Shown: positions 1-8,883 of the stretch, piece by piece
Layout: the number at the start of each line of letters is the position of its first letter
How positions within the stretch are numbered: position 1 is the first letter of the stretch
Assembly: GCA_016845785.1 (NCBI GenBank)
Contig: JAERSH010000041.1
Coordinates: 1 to 44,375, forward strand
Source: Fidelibacterota bacterium
GTDB lineage: Bacteria > Fidelibacterota > Marinisomatia > Marinisomatales > TCS55
DNA length: 44,375 bases
Direction: 5' to 3'
Translations under genes and position numbers: made by a program
The notes under the pieces: model-generated
Told to the model about the DNA's origin: nothing
Databases searched by the model: none
What the model saw: only the letters and a program-made list of their open reading frames with translations

Positions 1-201
1 AAAGCTATGACCCACAATATAAATGTCATCGGATGAACTGGCCCACATTCTTGTAAGCCTTAATTGGGCATTGGTTGGGTCAGGGTGTTTAAGTGTATCA
101 ATAGTCCATGTATAATCTCTTGGGTCTTTCGGGCCATCATCTTCAAACAGGCTGCAACCGGTGAGCAATAAAACAATTAGGGGTAAAAGTAGGCGTTTCA
201 T
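1..201 (-). CDS. Beta-propeller lipoprotein, 3' end outside window (fourth paralogue)
   Basis: Only the first 67 codons are inside the window. The product starts MKRLLLPLIVLLLTGCSLFE, a signal peptide with lipobox LTGC and lipidated Cys16, followed by an acidic linker and the segment YTWTIDTL. A first propeller blade then begins (MWASSSDDIYIVGHSF). This order matches the three complete lipoproteins at 3031-4188, 4309-5367 and 17459-18502, so I read it as another member of the same family. Its start lies 2 nt beyond the stop of the sorted surface protein at 204-3029, so the two are probably co-transcribed. The function is unknown; location at the outer membrane is inferred from the lipobox. 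Confidence 0.8.
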   Translation of the reverse strand, partial: MKRLLLPLIVLLLTGCSLFEDDGPKDPRDYTWTIDTLKHPDPTNAQLRLTRMWASSSDDIYIVGHSF

Positions 202-203
202 GG

Positions 204-3029
204 TTATTTCAACAGCAACATTTTCCCATTTTTAGTGATGGGTTCATCATTGTTAAAAGGATTGATTCTTAATGTATAAAAATACATACCTGATGGTACC
301 TGTTCTCTATTTTGGTTTTCTCCATTCCATTGCACCTTGTGGAAACCCCTGGTTTTATGACCTTGCGAGAGTGTTTTAACCACTTCACCCAACAGATTGT
401 AGATTGTTAGCTTTATTTCACTTTCTATCGGTAGGTAGAATTTAATAGATGTGGATGGATTAAAGGGGTTGGGATATGCCGGGAATAGGGTGAAGTCATC
501 CGGGATAACAGCATCTTTTGTTTTGGGTTTTTCTATGCCGTAGAGTAACGAAACAATTTCAGCCGCCCCTGTATTGGGATATTGGTTTGCGATTGTTTCA
601 TATAAAGTTAAAACGTCTTCACTGATTTCATTCGGTTCACGTTCTTTTCCTGCGACACTATTTTGAAGTGCTTCTCTTTGGGTGAGTAGATCACTATGTT
701 GGAGAAGGGCAGCGGCTTTTTCTCCTGCCCCTGCATCATAGGCTTCATTGATGTTTAATAATGATTGGCTTTGATCGATGGCTACATCCAGCCCTGATGA
801 TTTAGATGTAAGGGCCACATCCATGAAAAGGGCCGTTCTCCCTGTAAGTGTACCGGAATGATTAGCGTGAACTTCATCCATGGTTGTGTAGAGTTCCGTT
901 TCTTCACTTAATTGGGGGATTAACGTATATAAACGGCTTAAGGCCATGGTGCTGGCTGTATCATCTGGGAAAGATGATATTACAGACTTATAAAGAGAAA
1001 GCCCTTCATCAAATAAACTGTCCGCAATTAAACTATCTGCATCAAATACCACTTGGGTTAAGGAATCTAACTCGCTTACACCTTTAATTTTAAATGTGTT
1101 ATTTGGACCATCGCCGGAATTAGCCGTGGGGTTTGTTAACACATTATTACTCACATTGGGGCCATTCGCCCACCAATTATTTTGGGCATTTATTATGCCG
1201 GTATTTACAGCAAAGATATCATAATTATTATTGTTACTAAAATAATTATAACCTTTTGGTAGCCAAGGATTCCCGAAGGATGGGTAGGAGCCATCGCTCA
1301 CATAACTGCCATATTTCCCATTATTTTCAAAATGGTCATTCGTTGTGTTTTCACCGCCGTAGTATTTTGACACTAGAGGGCTAGAATTGTTATAAAACCA
1401 CGCACCATATTCTACATTACTTGAGTAGTGATTATCTCTTAATGAACCACCAGATCGATTATACGTAATACCTATTTGGTTATTATTAAAATAGCTATTA
1501 CGAATATGAATATAATCTGAGTAGGATACGTAAAGGCCATAGGTTGTATTATTAGAAAAAGTTGAACTCAATATACTTAGAGCACCAATGGTACTCGTGA
1601 TATCTCCACCTTTGTTATTGTTGTTAAATTGAGAGTTTTCAATCGTCCCCGATCCCCCTTGGCTCTTCAGACCAATATTGCCGCCAGAGATGTGAAGGTA
1701 TGATATATCAATATGTCCAAATGTCTCTAACCCAATATCGAAATTACCAGAGAGAGTAACCGGGTTAGAACTACTTCCATTGACTTGAATATCACCTAAA
1801 ATGGTGATCCCATTATTATTGGAGATAGTGATTTGGGTCCCATTTTCAATAATGAGATCTCCTATATTTAAGGAACCATTTAATTGAACATTGCCATACA
1901 GCACCAAACCATCCCCATAATTAATTTCTGAAATTGTGCCCGTTAGTCTGGGCATATATACAGCCGTGACCGTGGTGCCCTCTTCTTTAAATACCACTGA
2001 AGTCTCATTAGAATATTGATTAGAAAACTGAGCACCACTCTCAGAAGAGGTACGCCAATGGGAAAAGACATAACCGGGAGCCACATTGGCATTTAATTTG
2101 TAACTAGGATCGTCATTTAAAAAATTAGGGTTTTGGTCAAGAAAAACTTCTTTTTGGCCATTCACAAAATAAGGCATTGCATTGATCCCCTTATTTTGTA
2201 TTTCCATGGGTGTATTTGTATCTTCATACCGCCATGGGTCATAAAATTGAACCGAATTTGTTATAGAATAATTTGAAGTAATTGTTACGGGAAAGACCTC
2301 TTGATAAATCCCGATTAAATCTATATCATTTTCTTCATCACCATCTTCCTCATCAGGAAAACCATTCTGGAAAAAATTGAAAGTATGATAGTTTTCTATT
2401 GTATTCCACCCTTCCCAACTATGGAATTTTTGCAAACCAACCATTCCCGTATCTGCCCTAAAGGTTGATGGCCTTCCTGGAGGAACCAATATGGTTTCAT
2501 TTGTTTCATAAATTGGAGAGAAATATTTTCCCGCATCACTGTTTAAATTTTCATCGCTATTTCCTAAGTATTTATCCCGCCACACCCATTCTTCTAGGTG
2601 CGAACCAGAACCGGGCATATCAAATTGAATACTAATACCAACGTCATTTCTACCGATATTGATGGTATCTGATCTAGCTAATTCTGTACCACCAAAACCG
2701 TCTTTAATAATCAAATATGCATCATAAAATTCTGTGTCTTGTAATGGGTCATCAATATGTCCATCTGGATTATGTAAAATTTTGCCATAATCATTAAAAG
2801 TTGCAGCTGAATCAGAGCCATCTGAATAAATATGTCTCCATTCAAAATAGTATTGATCCATGTTGTCATCTTGGACATTTTTACCATCGAATATTCCTTC
2901 AGGTACAACCTCAACAAACCATTCTTTTCCACTATCCCTATATTGCATATATTGAGCTCTAACAGTTAATTGAGCACTTAATGATGTTATAATCAAACAT
3001 GTACTTACAATTAGAGATTTAAATTTCAT
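204..3029 (-). CDS. T9SS-sorted surface protein with right-handed beta-helix (941 aa)
   Basis: The product begins with a signal peptide (hydrophobic core about residues 5-20). An N-terminal domain of unknown fold follows, to about residue 370. Residues ~370-640 are a Gly/Asn-rich right-handed parallel beta-helix with repeating ENSQFNNN/IRNSYFNNN rungs, ending in the NNWW motif usual for NosD/pectate-lyase-like helices. An alpha-helical, TPR-like stretch spans ~650-850. The C-terminal ~85 residues are a FlgD-Ig-like T9SS type A sorting domain: YPNPFNPSTSIKF, then YNLLGEVVKTL, SGMYFYTL and a basic tail ending KNGKMLLLK. Such proteins are exported by Sec, moved across the outer membrane by the Por machinery and anchored or released after cleavage of the tail. 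The gene starts 1 nt after the stop of the lipoprotein at 3031-4188, so the pair is probably translationally coupled. The ligand or substrate is unknown. A nearly identical N-terminal segment recurs in the 90 aa gene at 17194-17466. Confidence 0.85.
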   Translation of the reverse strand: MKFKSLIVSTCLIITSLSAQLTVRAQYMQYRDSGKEWFVEVVPEGIFDGKNVQDDNMDQYYFEWRHIYSDGSDSAATFNDYGKILHNPDGHIDDPLQDTEFYDAYLIIKDGFGGTELARSDTINIGRNDVGISIQFDMPGSGSHLEEWVWRDKYLGNSDENLNSDAGKYFSPIYETNETILVPPGRPSTFRADTGMVGLQKFHSWEGWNTIENYHTFNFFQNGFPDEEDGDEENDIDLIGIYQEVFPVTITSNYSITNSVQFYDPWRYEDTNTPMEIQNKGINAMPYFVNGQKEVFLDQNPNFLNDDPSYKLNANVAPGYVFSHWRTSSESGAQFSNQYSNETSVVFKEEGTTVTAVYMPRLTGTISEINYGDGLVLYGNVQLNGSLNIGDLIIENGTQITISNNNGITILGDIQVNGSSSNPVTLSGNFDIGLETFGHIDISYLHISGGNIGLKSQGGSGTIENSQFNNNNKGGDITSTIGALSILSSTFSNNTTYGLYVSYSDYIHIRNSYFNNNQIGITYNRSGGSLRDNHYSSNVEYGAWFYNNSSPLVSKYYGGENTTNDHFENNGKYGSYVSDGSYPSFGNPWLPKGYNYFSNNNNYDIFAVNTGIINAQNNWWANGPNVSNNVLTNPTANSGDGPNNTFKIKGVSELDSLTQVVFDADSLIADSLFDEGLSLYKSVISSFPDDTASTMALSRLYTLIPQLSEETELYTTMDEVHANHSGTLTGRTALFMDVALTSKSSGLDVAIDQSQSLLNINEAYDAGAGEKAAALLQHSDLLTQREALQNSVAGKEREPNEISEDVLTLYETIANQYPNTGAAEIVSLLYGIEKPKTKDAVIPDDFTLFPAYPNPFNPSTSIKFYLPIESEIKLTIYNLLGEVVKTLSQGHKTRGFHKVQWNGENQNREQVPSGMYFYTLRINPFNNDEPITKNGKMLLLK

Positions 3030-3030
3030 A

Positions 3031-4188
3031 TCATTTCCCTTTTCTTTTACCAGTTAACACATAATTAGGCCACCCAATAACGGACACGACATTATCTTTC
3101 AAAGCTACTTTTTTTAAGCTTTTTAAATGGAGTGAATTTGGTAGATTTGTGTATTCATACCAGTCTATACCATTATAGTGGTATAGTAATTGCCAACCCG
3201 ATACAAATATGTCATTTTTATGGTTGCCCCGTACTGAATACATATATTTGTTTTTCAGCATCACTCTTTCCCAATTTGAACTATCCGGATGTTGTCTTCG
3301 AAGCCTGGTGCCAGCTGTATATATAGGTGAATTAGTATCAAACCAAATTGATAGTAAATCAGCCCCACCCGGCCAATTAAGTGCTTCTAATGCCATATTA
3401 CGTCCATCAAGTTTAAATATTTTTTTATCTGTACTATGCAATAGATAGGAGACAGTCCCATAAACAGTTTGTTCACCAGTCTCTTCATCAATAATTCCCC
3501 ATATGTCTGTTATAGGGTCATTAGTTGAAATATCAATCTTTTGAAATGTACTGCCATCATAATGGACGAGGTCTCCTCTTACACCACCAAAATACATATT
3601 TGATGAAGAACTTCCCCAAATTGATGTTCGCACCAAAGACCTCTCCATCGCTGGAATTCCCAATTTTTGAATATTATATAATTTCCATTCATTTCCATCC
3701 CAATGAATAGGCACCCCATTACTTCCCCAGATATCATTTTCACTAAATGCCCAAATGGTATTTATTGGTGCACCCTTTAAAATTCTATAGTAAATCCATT
3801 TGCCATTCGTCCAATGGGCAGCGTTATGACTTTTCCAACCAGTGCCATTAAAACTTGAATCCGGATCCGGTGTATAGAACTCCCCCACAACCCAAATATT
3901 ATTATCATCAATAATAGTTACATCTCTGAGCCAACCCTTTGTACCAATCGTATCCACATTCCATTGAAATTCATGACTGGGTGTATCAAAGCAGCAATCA
4001 ATTGAATCCGGGCCGCATAAGTGGTGGTTCTCAGGGCAAATCACCTCACAACAAACAGTGGTATCTTCTTCGCAAGGTAAGAACCCCTTTTCACACTCAA
4101 AAGGTGTAGGCGAATCCGTATCACAAGTAGTGACTACAAGAAATATTGTCAGTAAATAAAGGATAGTCGGTGGGATGGAGAGTTTCAT
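3031..4188 (-). CDS. Beta-propeller lipoprotein with duplicated Cys-rich module
   Basis: I place the start at the ATG at 4188 because it gives a clean signal peptide (MKLSIPPTILYLLTIFLVVTTC); an upstream in-frame start at 4233 would add 15 polar residues. Cys22 is the likely lipidated residue, though VTTC is an imperfect lipobox. Residues 32-50 and 51-69 are two tandem 19-residue modules with cysteines at positions 1, 8, 15 and 16 of each, probably disulfide bonded. A six- to seven-bladed propeller follows, with repeated xIWxVG / HYDGxxW signatures including SIWGSSSSNMYFGG and SVRGNHKNDIFVSG. It shares most of its body with the copy at 17459-18502 (both carry GEFYTPDPDSS). It lies 1 nt upstream of the sorted protein at 204-3029. 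A surface-exposed binding role is inferred; no enzyme motif was seen. Confidence 0.8.
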   Translation of the reverse strand: MKLSIPPTILYLLTIFLVVTTCDTDSPTPFECEKGFLPCEEDTTVCCEVICPENHHLCGPDSIDCCFDTPSHEFQWNVDTIGTKGWLRDVTIIDDNNIWVVGEFYTPDPDSSFNGTGWKSHNAAHWTNGKWIYYRILKGAPINTIWAFSENDIWGSNGVPIHWDGNEWKLYNIQKLGIPAMERSLVRTSIWGSSSSNMYFGGVRGDLVHYDGSTFQKIDISTNDPITDIWGIIDEETGEQTVYGTVSYLLHSTDKKIFKLDGRNMALEALNWPGGADLLSIWFDTNSPIYTAGTRLRRQHPDSSNWERVMLKNKYMYSVRGNHKNDIFVSGWQLLYHYNGIDWYEYTNLPNSLHLKSLKKVALKDNVVSVIGWPNYVLTGKRKGK

Positions 4189-4245
4189 GTGTCTGTTATT
4201 TCTTCGTAAGCGCCCAGGAGCCATCCCAGACATAATAATAATGAT

Positions 4246-4308
4246 TCACTTCAACAACACCATTTTCATACTTTTTGAAAATTCTTTATTTGTCTCAGTA
4301 ACATTTTC
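4246..4308 (-). pseudogene. Remnant of a T9SS sorting-domain tail
   Basis: Directly after the TAA of the lipoprotein at 4309-5367, the same frame continues for 20 codons. They encode ENVTETNKEFSKSMKMVLLK and then stop at 4246-4248. The end KSMKMVLLK has the form of the last strand and basic tail of T9SS type A sorting domains, as in KNGKMLLLK of the protein at 204-3029. No start codon or body precedes it. The simplest reading is that this lipoprotein once had its own downstream sorted-protein partner, of which only the tail survives. The piece is short, so chance resemblance cannot be excluded. Confidence 0.5.
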
Positions 4309-5367
4309 TTAATCATTTTTAACTTCCGTTCTAATGCCAATGACTACATGATTATAAACATTTACCATTGCAACGATATCCCCCTTGACAGAAACCTTTT
4401 TTATTTTAGTCAAATCGGATAATTCATCAATATTCTTCCAGCTCATACCATTATAATGAGCTGCCAACCCTAAAGTACCCACGATAAAAATATCATTCTT
4501 ATGGTTTCCTCTAACCGAATGGATATAGTAGCCAAACCGCTTAACTTCTTTCCAGACCATACCTTTTTCTTTTTTCCACAACCCCCGACCGCCGCCAACA
4601 TAAATTGTTGAATTATTCTCAAACCAAATCGAAGTCATATCCCAATTTATATGATTACCTAATGGTTCAGTTACATGAGAACCATCATGGATTTCAAATA
4701 TTTTATAATCAGAAATCTGTAGTATGGTACTTACTACGGCATAGACATTTGATTCACCGGTATCAGAATTTTCAACCCCCCAAATATCCATAATTGTGTC
4801 ATCTGTAGGTGTTTCAATTAAATTAAAATTAGTGCCGTCATAATGAACAAGGTTTCCATTATATCCACCAAAATACATATTCGAAGATGAAGATCCCCAT
4901 ATTGATGTTGCTACAGATATGGTCTCTAATTCAGGTATCCCCATTTTTTGGAGATGATATAATTTCCACTCATATCCAATCCGACGGATTGGTAAACCAT
5001 TGCTTACCCAAATATCGAATTTATTAAAGACCCAAATTCGATTTAGAGGGCCTCCTTTTAAAATTTTTTCATATGTCCATTTGTTTCCATCCCAATAGGC
5101 TAAATTATAAGAAATATCAATTGTATCACCATTTTCACCAATTTTTTCTTCCCAAATATCTCCAACTACCCATATGTTATTTTCATCAATTATAGCTACA
5201 TCCTTTAGGTATCCGAACACACCCAGTGTATCTATCCGCCATTCAAACTTATGGCTGGTGGTATCCGGTTCTATTGGCTTTTTTTCTTCAGGCTCCATAC
5301 AGGCAGAATTAGGCCAGAGGGTAAATAGAAGCAGAAAAAGAATAAGGGGTAAGAGGGGTCGTTTCAT
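4309..5367 (-). CDS. Beta-propeller lipoprotein (352 aa)
   Basis: A signal peptide (MKRPLLPLILFLLL...) ends in a lipobox-like NSAC with lipidated Cys23, followed by the linker MEPEEKKPIEPDTT. About six propeller blades follow, recognisable by ENNIWVVGD, FDIWVSNG, SIWGSSSSNMYFGG, HYDGTNF, SIWFENNSTIYVGG and SVRGNHKNDIFIVG, each followed by a W- or Y-containing strand. It is paralogous to the genes at 3031, 17459 and 1. Its signal and linker are almost identical to those of the 17459 copy, while its body differs more. It begins 9 nt after the rnr stop and is probably read from the upstream operon. No promoter of its own was seen. The function is unknown. Confidence 0.82.
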   Translation of the reverse strand: MKRPLLPLILFLLLFTLWPNSACMEPEEKKPIEPDTTSHKFEWRIDTLGVFGYLKDVAIIDENNIWVVGDIWEEKIGENGDTIDISYNLAYWDGNKWTYEKILKGGPLNRIWVFNKFDIWVSNGLPIRRIGYEWKLYHLQKMGIPELETISVATSIWGSSSSNMYFGGYNGNLVHYDGTNFNLIETPTDDTIMDIWGVENSDTGESNVYAVVSTILQISDYKIFEIHDGSHVTEPLGNHINWDMTSIWFENNSTIYVGGGRGLWKKEKGMVWKEVKRFGYYIHSVRGNHKNDIFIVGTLGLAAHYNGMSWKNIDELSDLTKIKKVSVKGDIVAMVNVYNHVVIGIRTEVKND

Positions 5368-5376
5368 GCTCTTAAT

Positions 5377-7464
5377 TTAATTATCCAACACAAAATTAGC
5401 CCTTTGTTTCTCAAAAAGCACGTCCAGAAGTTTGACTTTCACCTTGTCGCCCAATCGAAATTCTTGCTTATACTTTCTGCCGCGAATGCAGTAATGATCC
5501 GCGTCATAGCTGTACTCGTCGCCTTCTAGTGTATCCATATGAACAAGCCCTTCGGCTAAGGACAAATCTAAACCCACAAAAAAGCCGAAATTCACCACAC
5601 CAGAAATGATGCCTTCAAAGGATTGGCCGATTCGTTCATTGAGCCAGCGGAGTTGTTTCATCTTGATATATTCTCGCTCCGCATTCAGGGCTTGCAGTTC
5701 CGCCTGGTTTGAGGATTTGATTGCTTTTTCCATCATGTCATGCCAATCTGCTTTTGGCTCAAAGGTTTGATGAGTTACCATCTTAATCATGCGGTGAACC
5801 ATGAGGTCGGGGTAGCGTCGAATGGGAGACGTAAAATGGGTGTAATTACTGAACGCCAATCCGAAGTGCCCTGCGTTTTTCATGGTATATTCTGCTTTGC
5901 TCATGGTCCGAAGTGCCACAGTCTCAATTAAAGACCGGTAGGGTGAATCCTCCACATGCTTCAGCACATTTTTGAAATCATTGGGGGATAAATCTCCATC
6001 GGGGACATGAATTCCCAACCGCAGGAGTTTAATCAAATCTGTAAATCGGGCCACATCCGCTTTATCGGGTTTGGCGTGGGTGCGATATACAAATGGATAT
6101 TTTTTCGGCAGCAATTTGGGAATCTCAGCTGCCACCACCCTATTGGCCAAAAGCATGCATTCTTCTACAATGCGGTGGGATTCCATCCGTTCGCTGGGAC
6201 GAATCTCATGGGGAATCCCTTTCTCTCCCATTTCAAATATCGGTTCGGGAATATCAAAATCAATACTGCCCGCTTTGGAACGGTTACTGAATAATTGTTT
6301 TGCCAATCGTTTGAGGGTGTTGATCTCTTTCTTTGCCGAATGATTTGTCTCACCAGAAATGATATCCTGCACATCCTGATAAGTAAACCGGGCTTTGCTA
6401 TTGATGACTGTGGGCAAAATCTCAGATTCGGTCACATTGAATTGTTTATCCAATTGCATGATAGCTGAAACGGCAAGGCGATCTTCATGGGGCCGAAGTG
6501 AACAGAGATTGGCAGAAAGTTCTTCCGGGAGCATATGGACTACACCTTCCGTAAAATAGACGGATGTGGCACGGATGATGGCCTCCCGATCGATGAAAGA
6601 GCTGGAGGTAACAAAGTGACTCACATCGGCGATATGGACACCCAACACATATCCATTCCGGTTTTGCTGAATTGAAATGGCATCGTCAAAATCTTTTGCA
6701 TCTACAGGGTCAATGGTAAAACAATTCCAATTTCTTAAATCCCGACGATTGGGAATTTCCTTTTCGATGGAGTCTTGAGAAAACTGCGCCACTTCATCAT
6801 TCACCCTTTTCGGGAATTCTTGAGAATAATCATATTTATTGAGGATCATGGCCATATCATTGGTGGGATCTTCGGCCTTTCCGATGACTGTATCCAGTTC
6901 TGCAATGATGGGATCAAAAGCATTGCCCCAATCCTTTACCTTTGCCTTAACGATTTGCCCTTCTCCCAAGTCTTTTTTGGCTTTAATCAGGCGAATCCCT
7001 CGACCGGGATTTACAGGCGAAATGGCCATAAACATTTTTCCGGCATAACGATAAGTCACACCAATAAAGCGATCCGATCCTCGCTCAATCACCTTGTCTA
7101 TCCGTCCTTTGAGTCCTTGTGGGTTGGGCCGTTTACTTAATTTAACTTGGACCCTATCCCCATGGATGGCATCCATCATGGATCGGCGGCCGATGAAAAT
7201 ATCTTCAGAATCATCTTCTGTAATGACAAAACCGAACCCCTTTTGGGTCACGGTTAATTTTCCTGTGAGGTTATTGGGTTGGCGCGGTAAAGTATATCGC
7301 TTCCCTTTTACCAAGTTGATTTCACCGGATTTTGCCATTTCTCTCAATAAAATCTTACAAGCACCCACTTCATGCTGTTTTATGTTGAGTCGATGGATGA
7401 TTTCCTTCTGGCGGAATAATTTTTGGGGATGGTTTTTTAGGAGCGTTAGAATCTTTTTTCGCAT
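5377..7464 (-). CDS. rnr: Ribonuclease R
   Basis: This is a 3'-to-5' processive exoribonuclease that degrades structured RNA in the cytoplasm. The domain order is complete: an N-terminal winged helix (residues ~1-60), cold-shock OB domains (~65-220, with KGFGFVITED), the RNB catalytic domain (~240-575) with the Asp-rich metal site in DPVDAKDFDDAIS, and a C-terminal S1 domain (~615-690, with GIISGVVNFGFFVGL). At 695 aa it is slightly short for RNase R because it lacks the long basic C-terminal tail. The ATG shares one base with the TAA of the barrel gene upstream (TAATG), which suggests translational coupling with envelope genes. Confidence 0.95.
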   Translation of the reverse strand: MRKKILTLLKNHPQKLFRQKEIIHRLNIKQHEVGACKILLREMAKSGEINLVKGKRYTLPRQPNNLTGKLTVTQKGFGFVITEDDSEDIFIGRRSMMDAIHGDRVQVKLSKRPNPQGLKGRIDKVIERGSDRFIGVTYRYAGKMFMAISPVNPGRGIRLIKAKKDLGEGQIVKAKVKDWGNAFDPIIAELDTVIGKAEDPTNDMAMILNKYDYSQEFPKRVNDEVAQFSQDSIEKEIPNRRDLRNWNCFTIDPVDAKDFDDAISIQQNRNGYVLGVHIADVSHFVTSSSFIDREAIIRATSVYFTEGVVHMLPEELSANLCSLRPHEDRLAVSAIMQLDKQFNVTESEILPTVINSKARFTYQDVQDIISGETNHSAKKEINTLKRLAKQLFSNRSKAGSIDFDIPEPIFEMGEKGIPHEIRPSERMESHRIVEECMLLANRVVAAEIPKLLPKKYPFVYRTHAKPDKADVARFTDLIKLLRLGIHVPDGDLSPNDFKNVLKHVEDSPYRSLIETVALRTMSKAEYTMKNAGHFGLAFSNYTHFTSPIRRYPDLMVHRMIKMVTHQTFEPKADWHDMMEKAIKSSNQAELQALNAEREYIKMKQLRWLNERIGQSFEGIISGVVNFGFFVGLDLSLAEGLVHMDTLEGDEYSYDADHYCIRGRKYKQEFRLGDKVKVKLLDVLFEKQRANFVLDN

Positions 7465-8828
7465 TATAAATCCGAAGAGAATTTAAGGTGAAGTTTGCTC
7501 CCGGGAGAAGATGAAGAAAATCCGACGGAAATATCCATGGTGATGGTACCATTGTATTGACGAAAGCCAACCCCATAACCGGGTTTTAAGGTCATGGTTT
7601 TCACCATACCCATGAGACCTTCATCCCTACCAAAGTTCGCCACAGGTGCATCAACAAATAAAAATAATTGAGATCGATCTAAATCGCCGAAGAGCCATTC
7701 GATGGTATGGACGACGGCCCAATCCACCATAAATTGATTTTCAAAATATCCTCGTACAGAGTTGGCTCCCCCCAATTTCACCTTTTTGGATTGGGGTAGT
7801 TTTCCACCATCCATAAATGCATAATCACCATGAACAAAGAATCGAAATGTGCCCCAAGGTAAAGTGCGGTATCGATCCCATTGAAAGTCCGCCTCAATCA
7901 TTCTTTTTTGATCATCTTCATCTTTGACACGCCCAAGTGCATAATTGAAGGACCAGAACCGACCTTGTGACGGCATCCATCGATTATTTCGCCGATCGCC
8001 TTTTAGTCCCAAAATAACAGACTCTGAATCGAATCGCGTGTCTAATTCCAGATCTTTACCTATTTCTGTTTTACCGCCGATGGTCCACCTACCCAAGGGC
8101 CCCACACCGGTAATCATACCGGAAGTGGATTCCAAAATATACACTTTTTCCAAAAAGTCCTGCTCATATCGGATTAATGTACCGAAGGGCAATCCAAATG
8201 GGAATGGCGTTTCTATAGCAAAATGCAGTGACCGGGTTTGGGGATTGGGCTGCTGCCATTGCAAATCGATAACGCCCCCTTGTTTTCGGGTATTTTCTAA
8301 ATGGAGATCAATTTCTCCTGTCGTGACCCATTCGCCGCTTTTATCCTTGCTTGCACCAATAATGCCCCCAATTTGACTTTTGAATTGGGGCTGTAGATGT
8401 ACCACAGCGGCCACACGGTCTTTACCATACCGTGCAAATGCCAAGGTCGTTTTTTGATCAATAAAGGCGTAGGCGTCCTGAATGTCTCGGAACTGGCTCA
8501 TGGCTCCATGGGTGGTCGTTTGGCTCCTAATGGGACGAAATAGGCGATTTAGGACCCATGACTCCATCGATTTATCCCCAACGAAAACGAGTGAATCCAC
8601 TTCTCCATCAATGGATACAAATTCAAAGCCTTCACTATCATTGCCCACATAATAGCTTTTCCATTCTCCTTTTGCCTCTAATTGGGTGTAAAGGGAATCG
8701 GTTGTGTCTTGCGCTGTACAAATCAAGGGGAATAATAGCACCCACACCACCCATTTTGAATTTATTATATTTTTCCCATGGTGAGAAATATTGGTGTGCT
8801 TCAACTGAGTTGATGCATGGATTGACAT
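7464..8828 (-). CDS. BamA/TamA-type outer-membrane barrel (surface antigen family)
   Basis: The C-terminal half is a 16-strand-type Omp85 barrel. The diagnostic stretch is KLGGANSVRGYFENQF, which carries the conserved RGY/RGF loop motif, and the protein ends in alternating aromatic strands (KLHLKFSSDL). The N-terminal ~150 residues may include one POTRA-like segment; five full POTRAs are absent, so this is not a canonical BamA. The start is uncertain. ATG 8828 has an AGGGA about 7 nt upstream but gives a long 25-residue n-region before the hydrophobic core KWVVWVLLFPLICTAQD. No ATG lies closer in frame. It follows the SprA-like gene after a hairpin-bearing gap and is coupled to rnr by one overlapping base. 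A role in outer-membrane protein or lipid export is inferred. Confidence 0.78.
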   Translation of the reverse strand: MSIHASTQLKHTNISHHGKNIINSKWVVWVLLFPLICTAQDTTDSLYTQLEAKGEWKSYYVGNDSEGFEFVSIDGEVDSLVFVGDKSMESWVLNRLFRPIRSQTTTHGAMSQFRDIQDAYAFIDQKTTLAFARYGKDRVAAVVHLQPQFKSQIGGIIGASKDKSGEWVTTGEIDLHLENTRKQGGVIDLQWQQPNPQTRSLHFAIETPFPFGLPFGTLIRYEQDFLEKVYILESTSGMITGVGPLGRWTIGGKTEIGKDLELDTRFDSESVILGLKGDRRNNRWMPSQGRFWSFNYALGRVKDEDDQKRMIEADFQWDRYRTLPWGTFRFFVHGDYAFMDGGKLPQSKKVKLGGANSVRGYFENQFMVDWAVVHTIEWLFGDLDRSQLFLFVDAPVANFGRDEGLMGMVKTMTLKPGYGVGFRQYNGTITMDISVGFSSSSPGSKLHLKFSSDL

Positions 8829-8838
8829 AGTCAATCCC

Positions 8839-8871
8839 TGCCCGCCCCGATATCCGGGGAGCAGGCGGGCA
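8839..8871. repeat. GC-rich intercistronic hairpin (REP-like)
   Basis: The arms TGCCCGCC (8839-8846) and GGCGGGCA (8864-8871) are perfect complements. Inside them CCCCG and CGGGG (8845-8849 / 8855-8859) can form an alternative inner stem. It fills most of the gap between the SprA-like gene and the barrel gene, both on the minus strand. No T-run follows, so it looks more like a mobile palindrome or an mRNA-stabilising stem than a terminator. Confidence 0.55.
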
Positions 8872-8883
8872 AACCATATTATT

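Noticed and set aside
1140-1960. Asn-rich region of the 941 aa gene as a nucleotide repeat array or CRISPR-like element.
   Set aside because: The periodicity is at protein level (beta-helix rungs) with varied codons; there are no identical DNA repeats with regular spacers.
4189-4233. Longer start for the lipoprotein at 3031-4188.
   Set aside because: The extra 15 residues are polar and would displace the signal peptide; ATG 4188 fits sibling lipoproteins.
4196-4285. Open codons ending NHYYYVWDGSWALTKK as a separate small gene.
   Set aside because: No start codon or ribosome binding site, only about 29 codons, and it overlaps the better-supported sorting-tail remnant in another frame.
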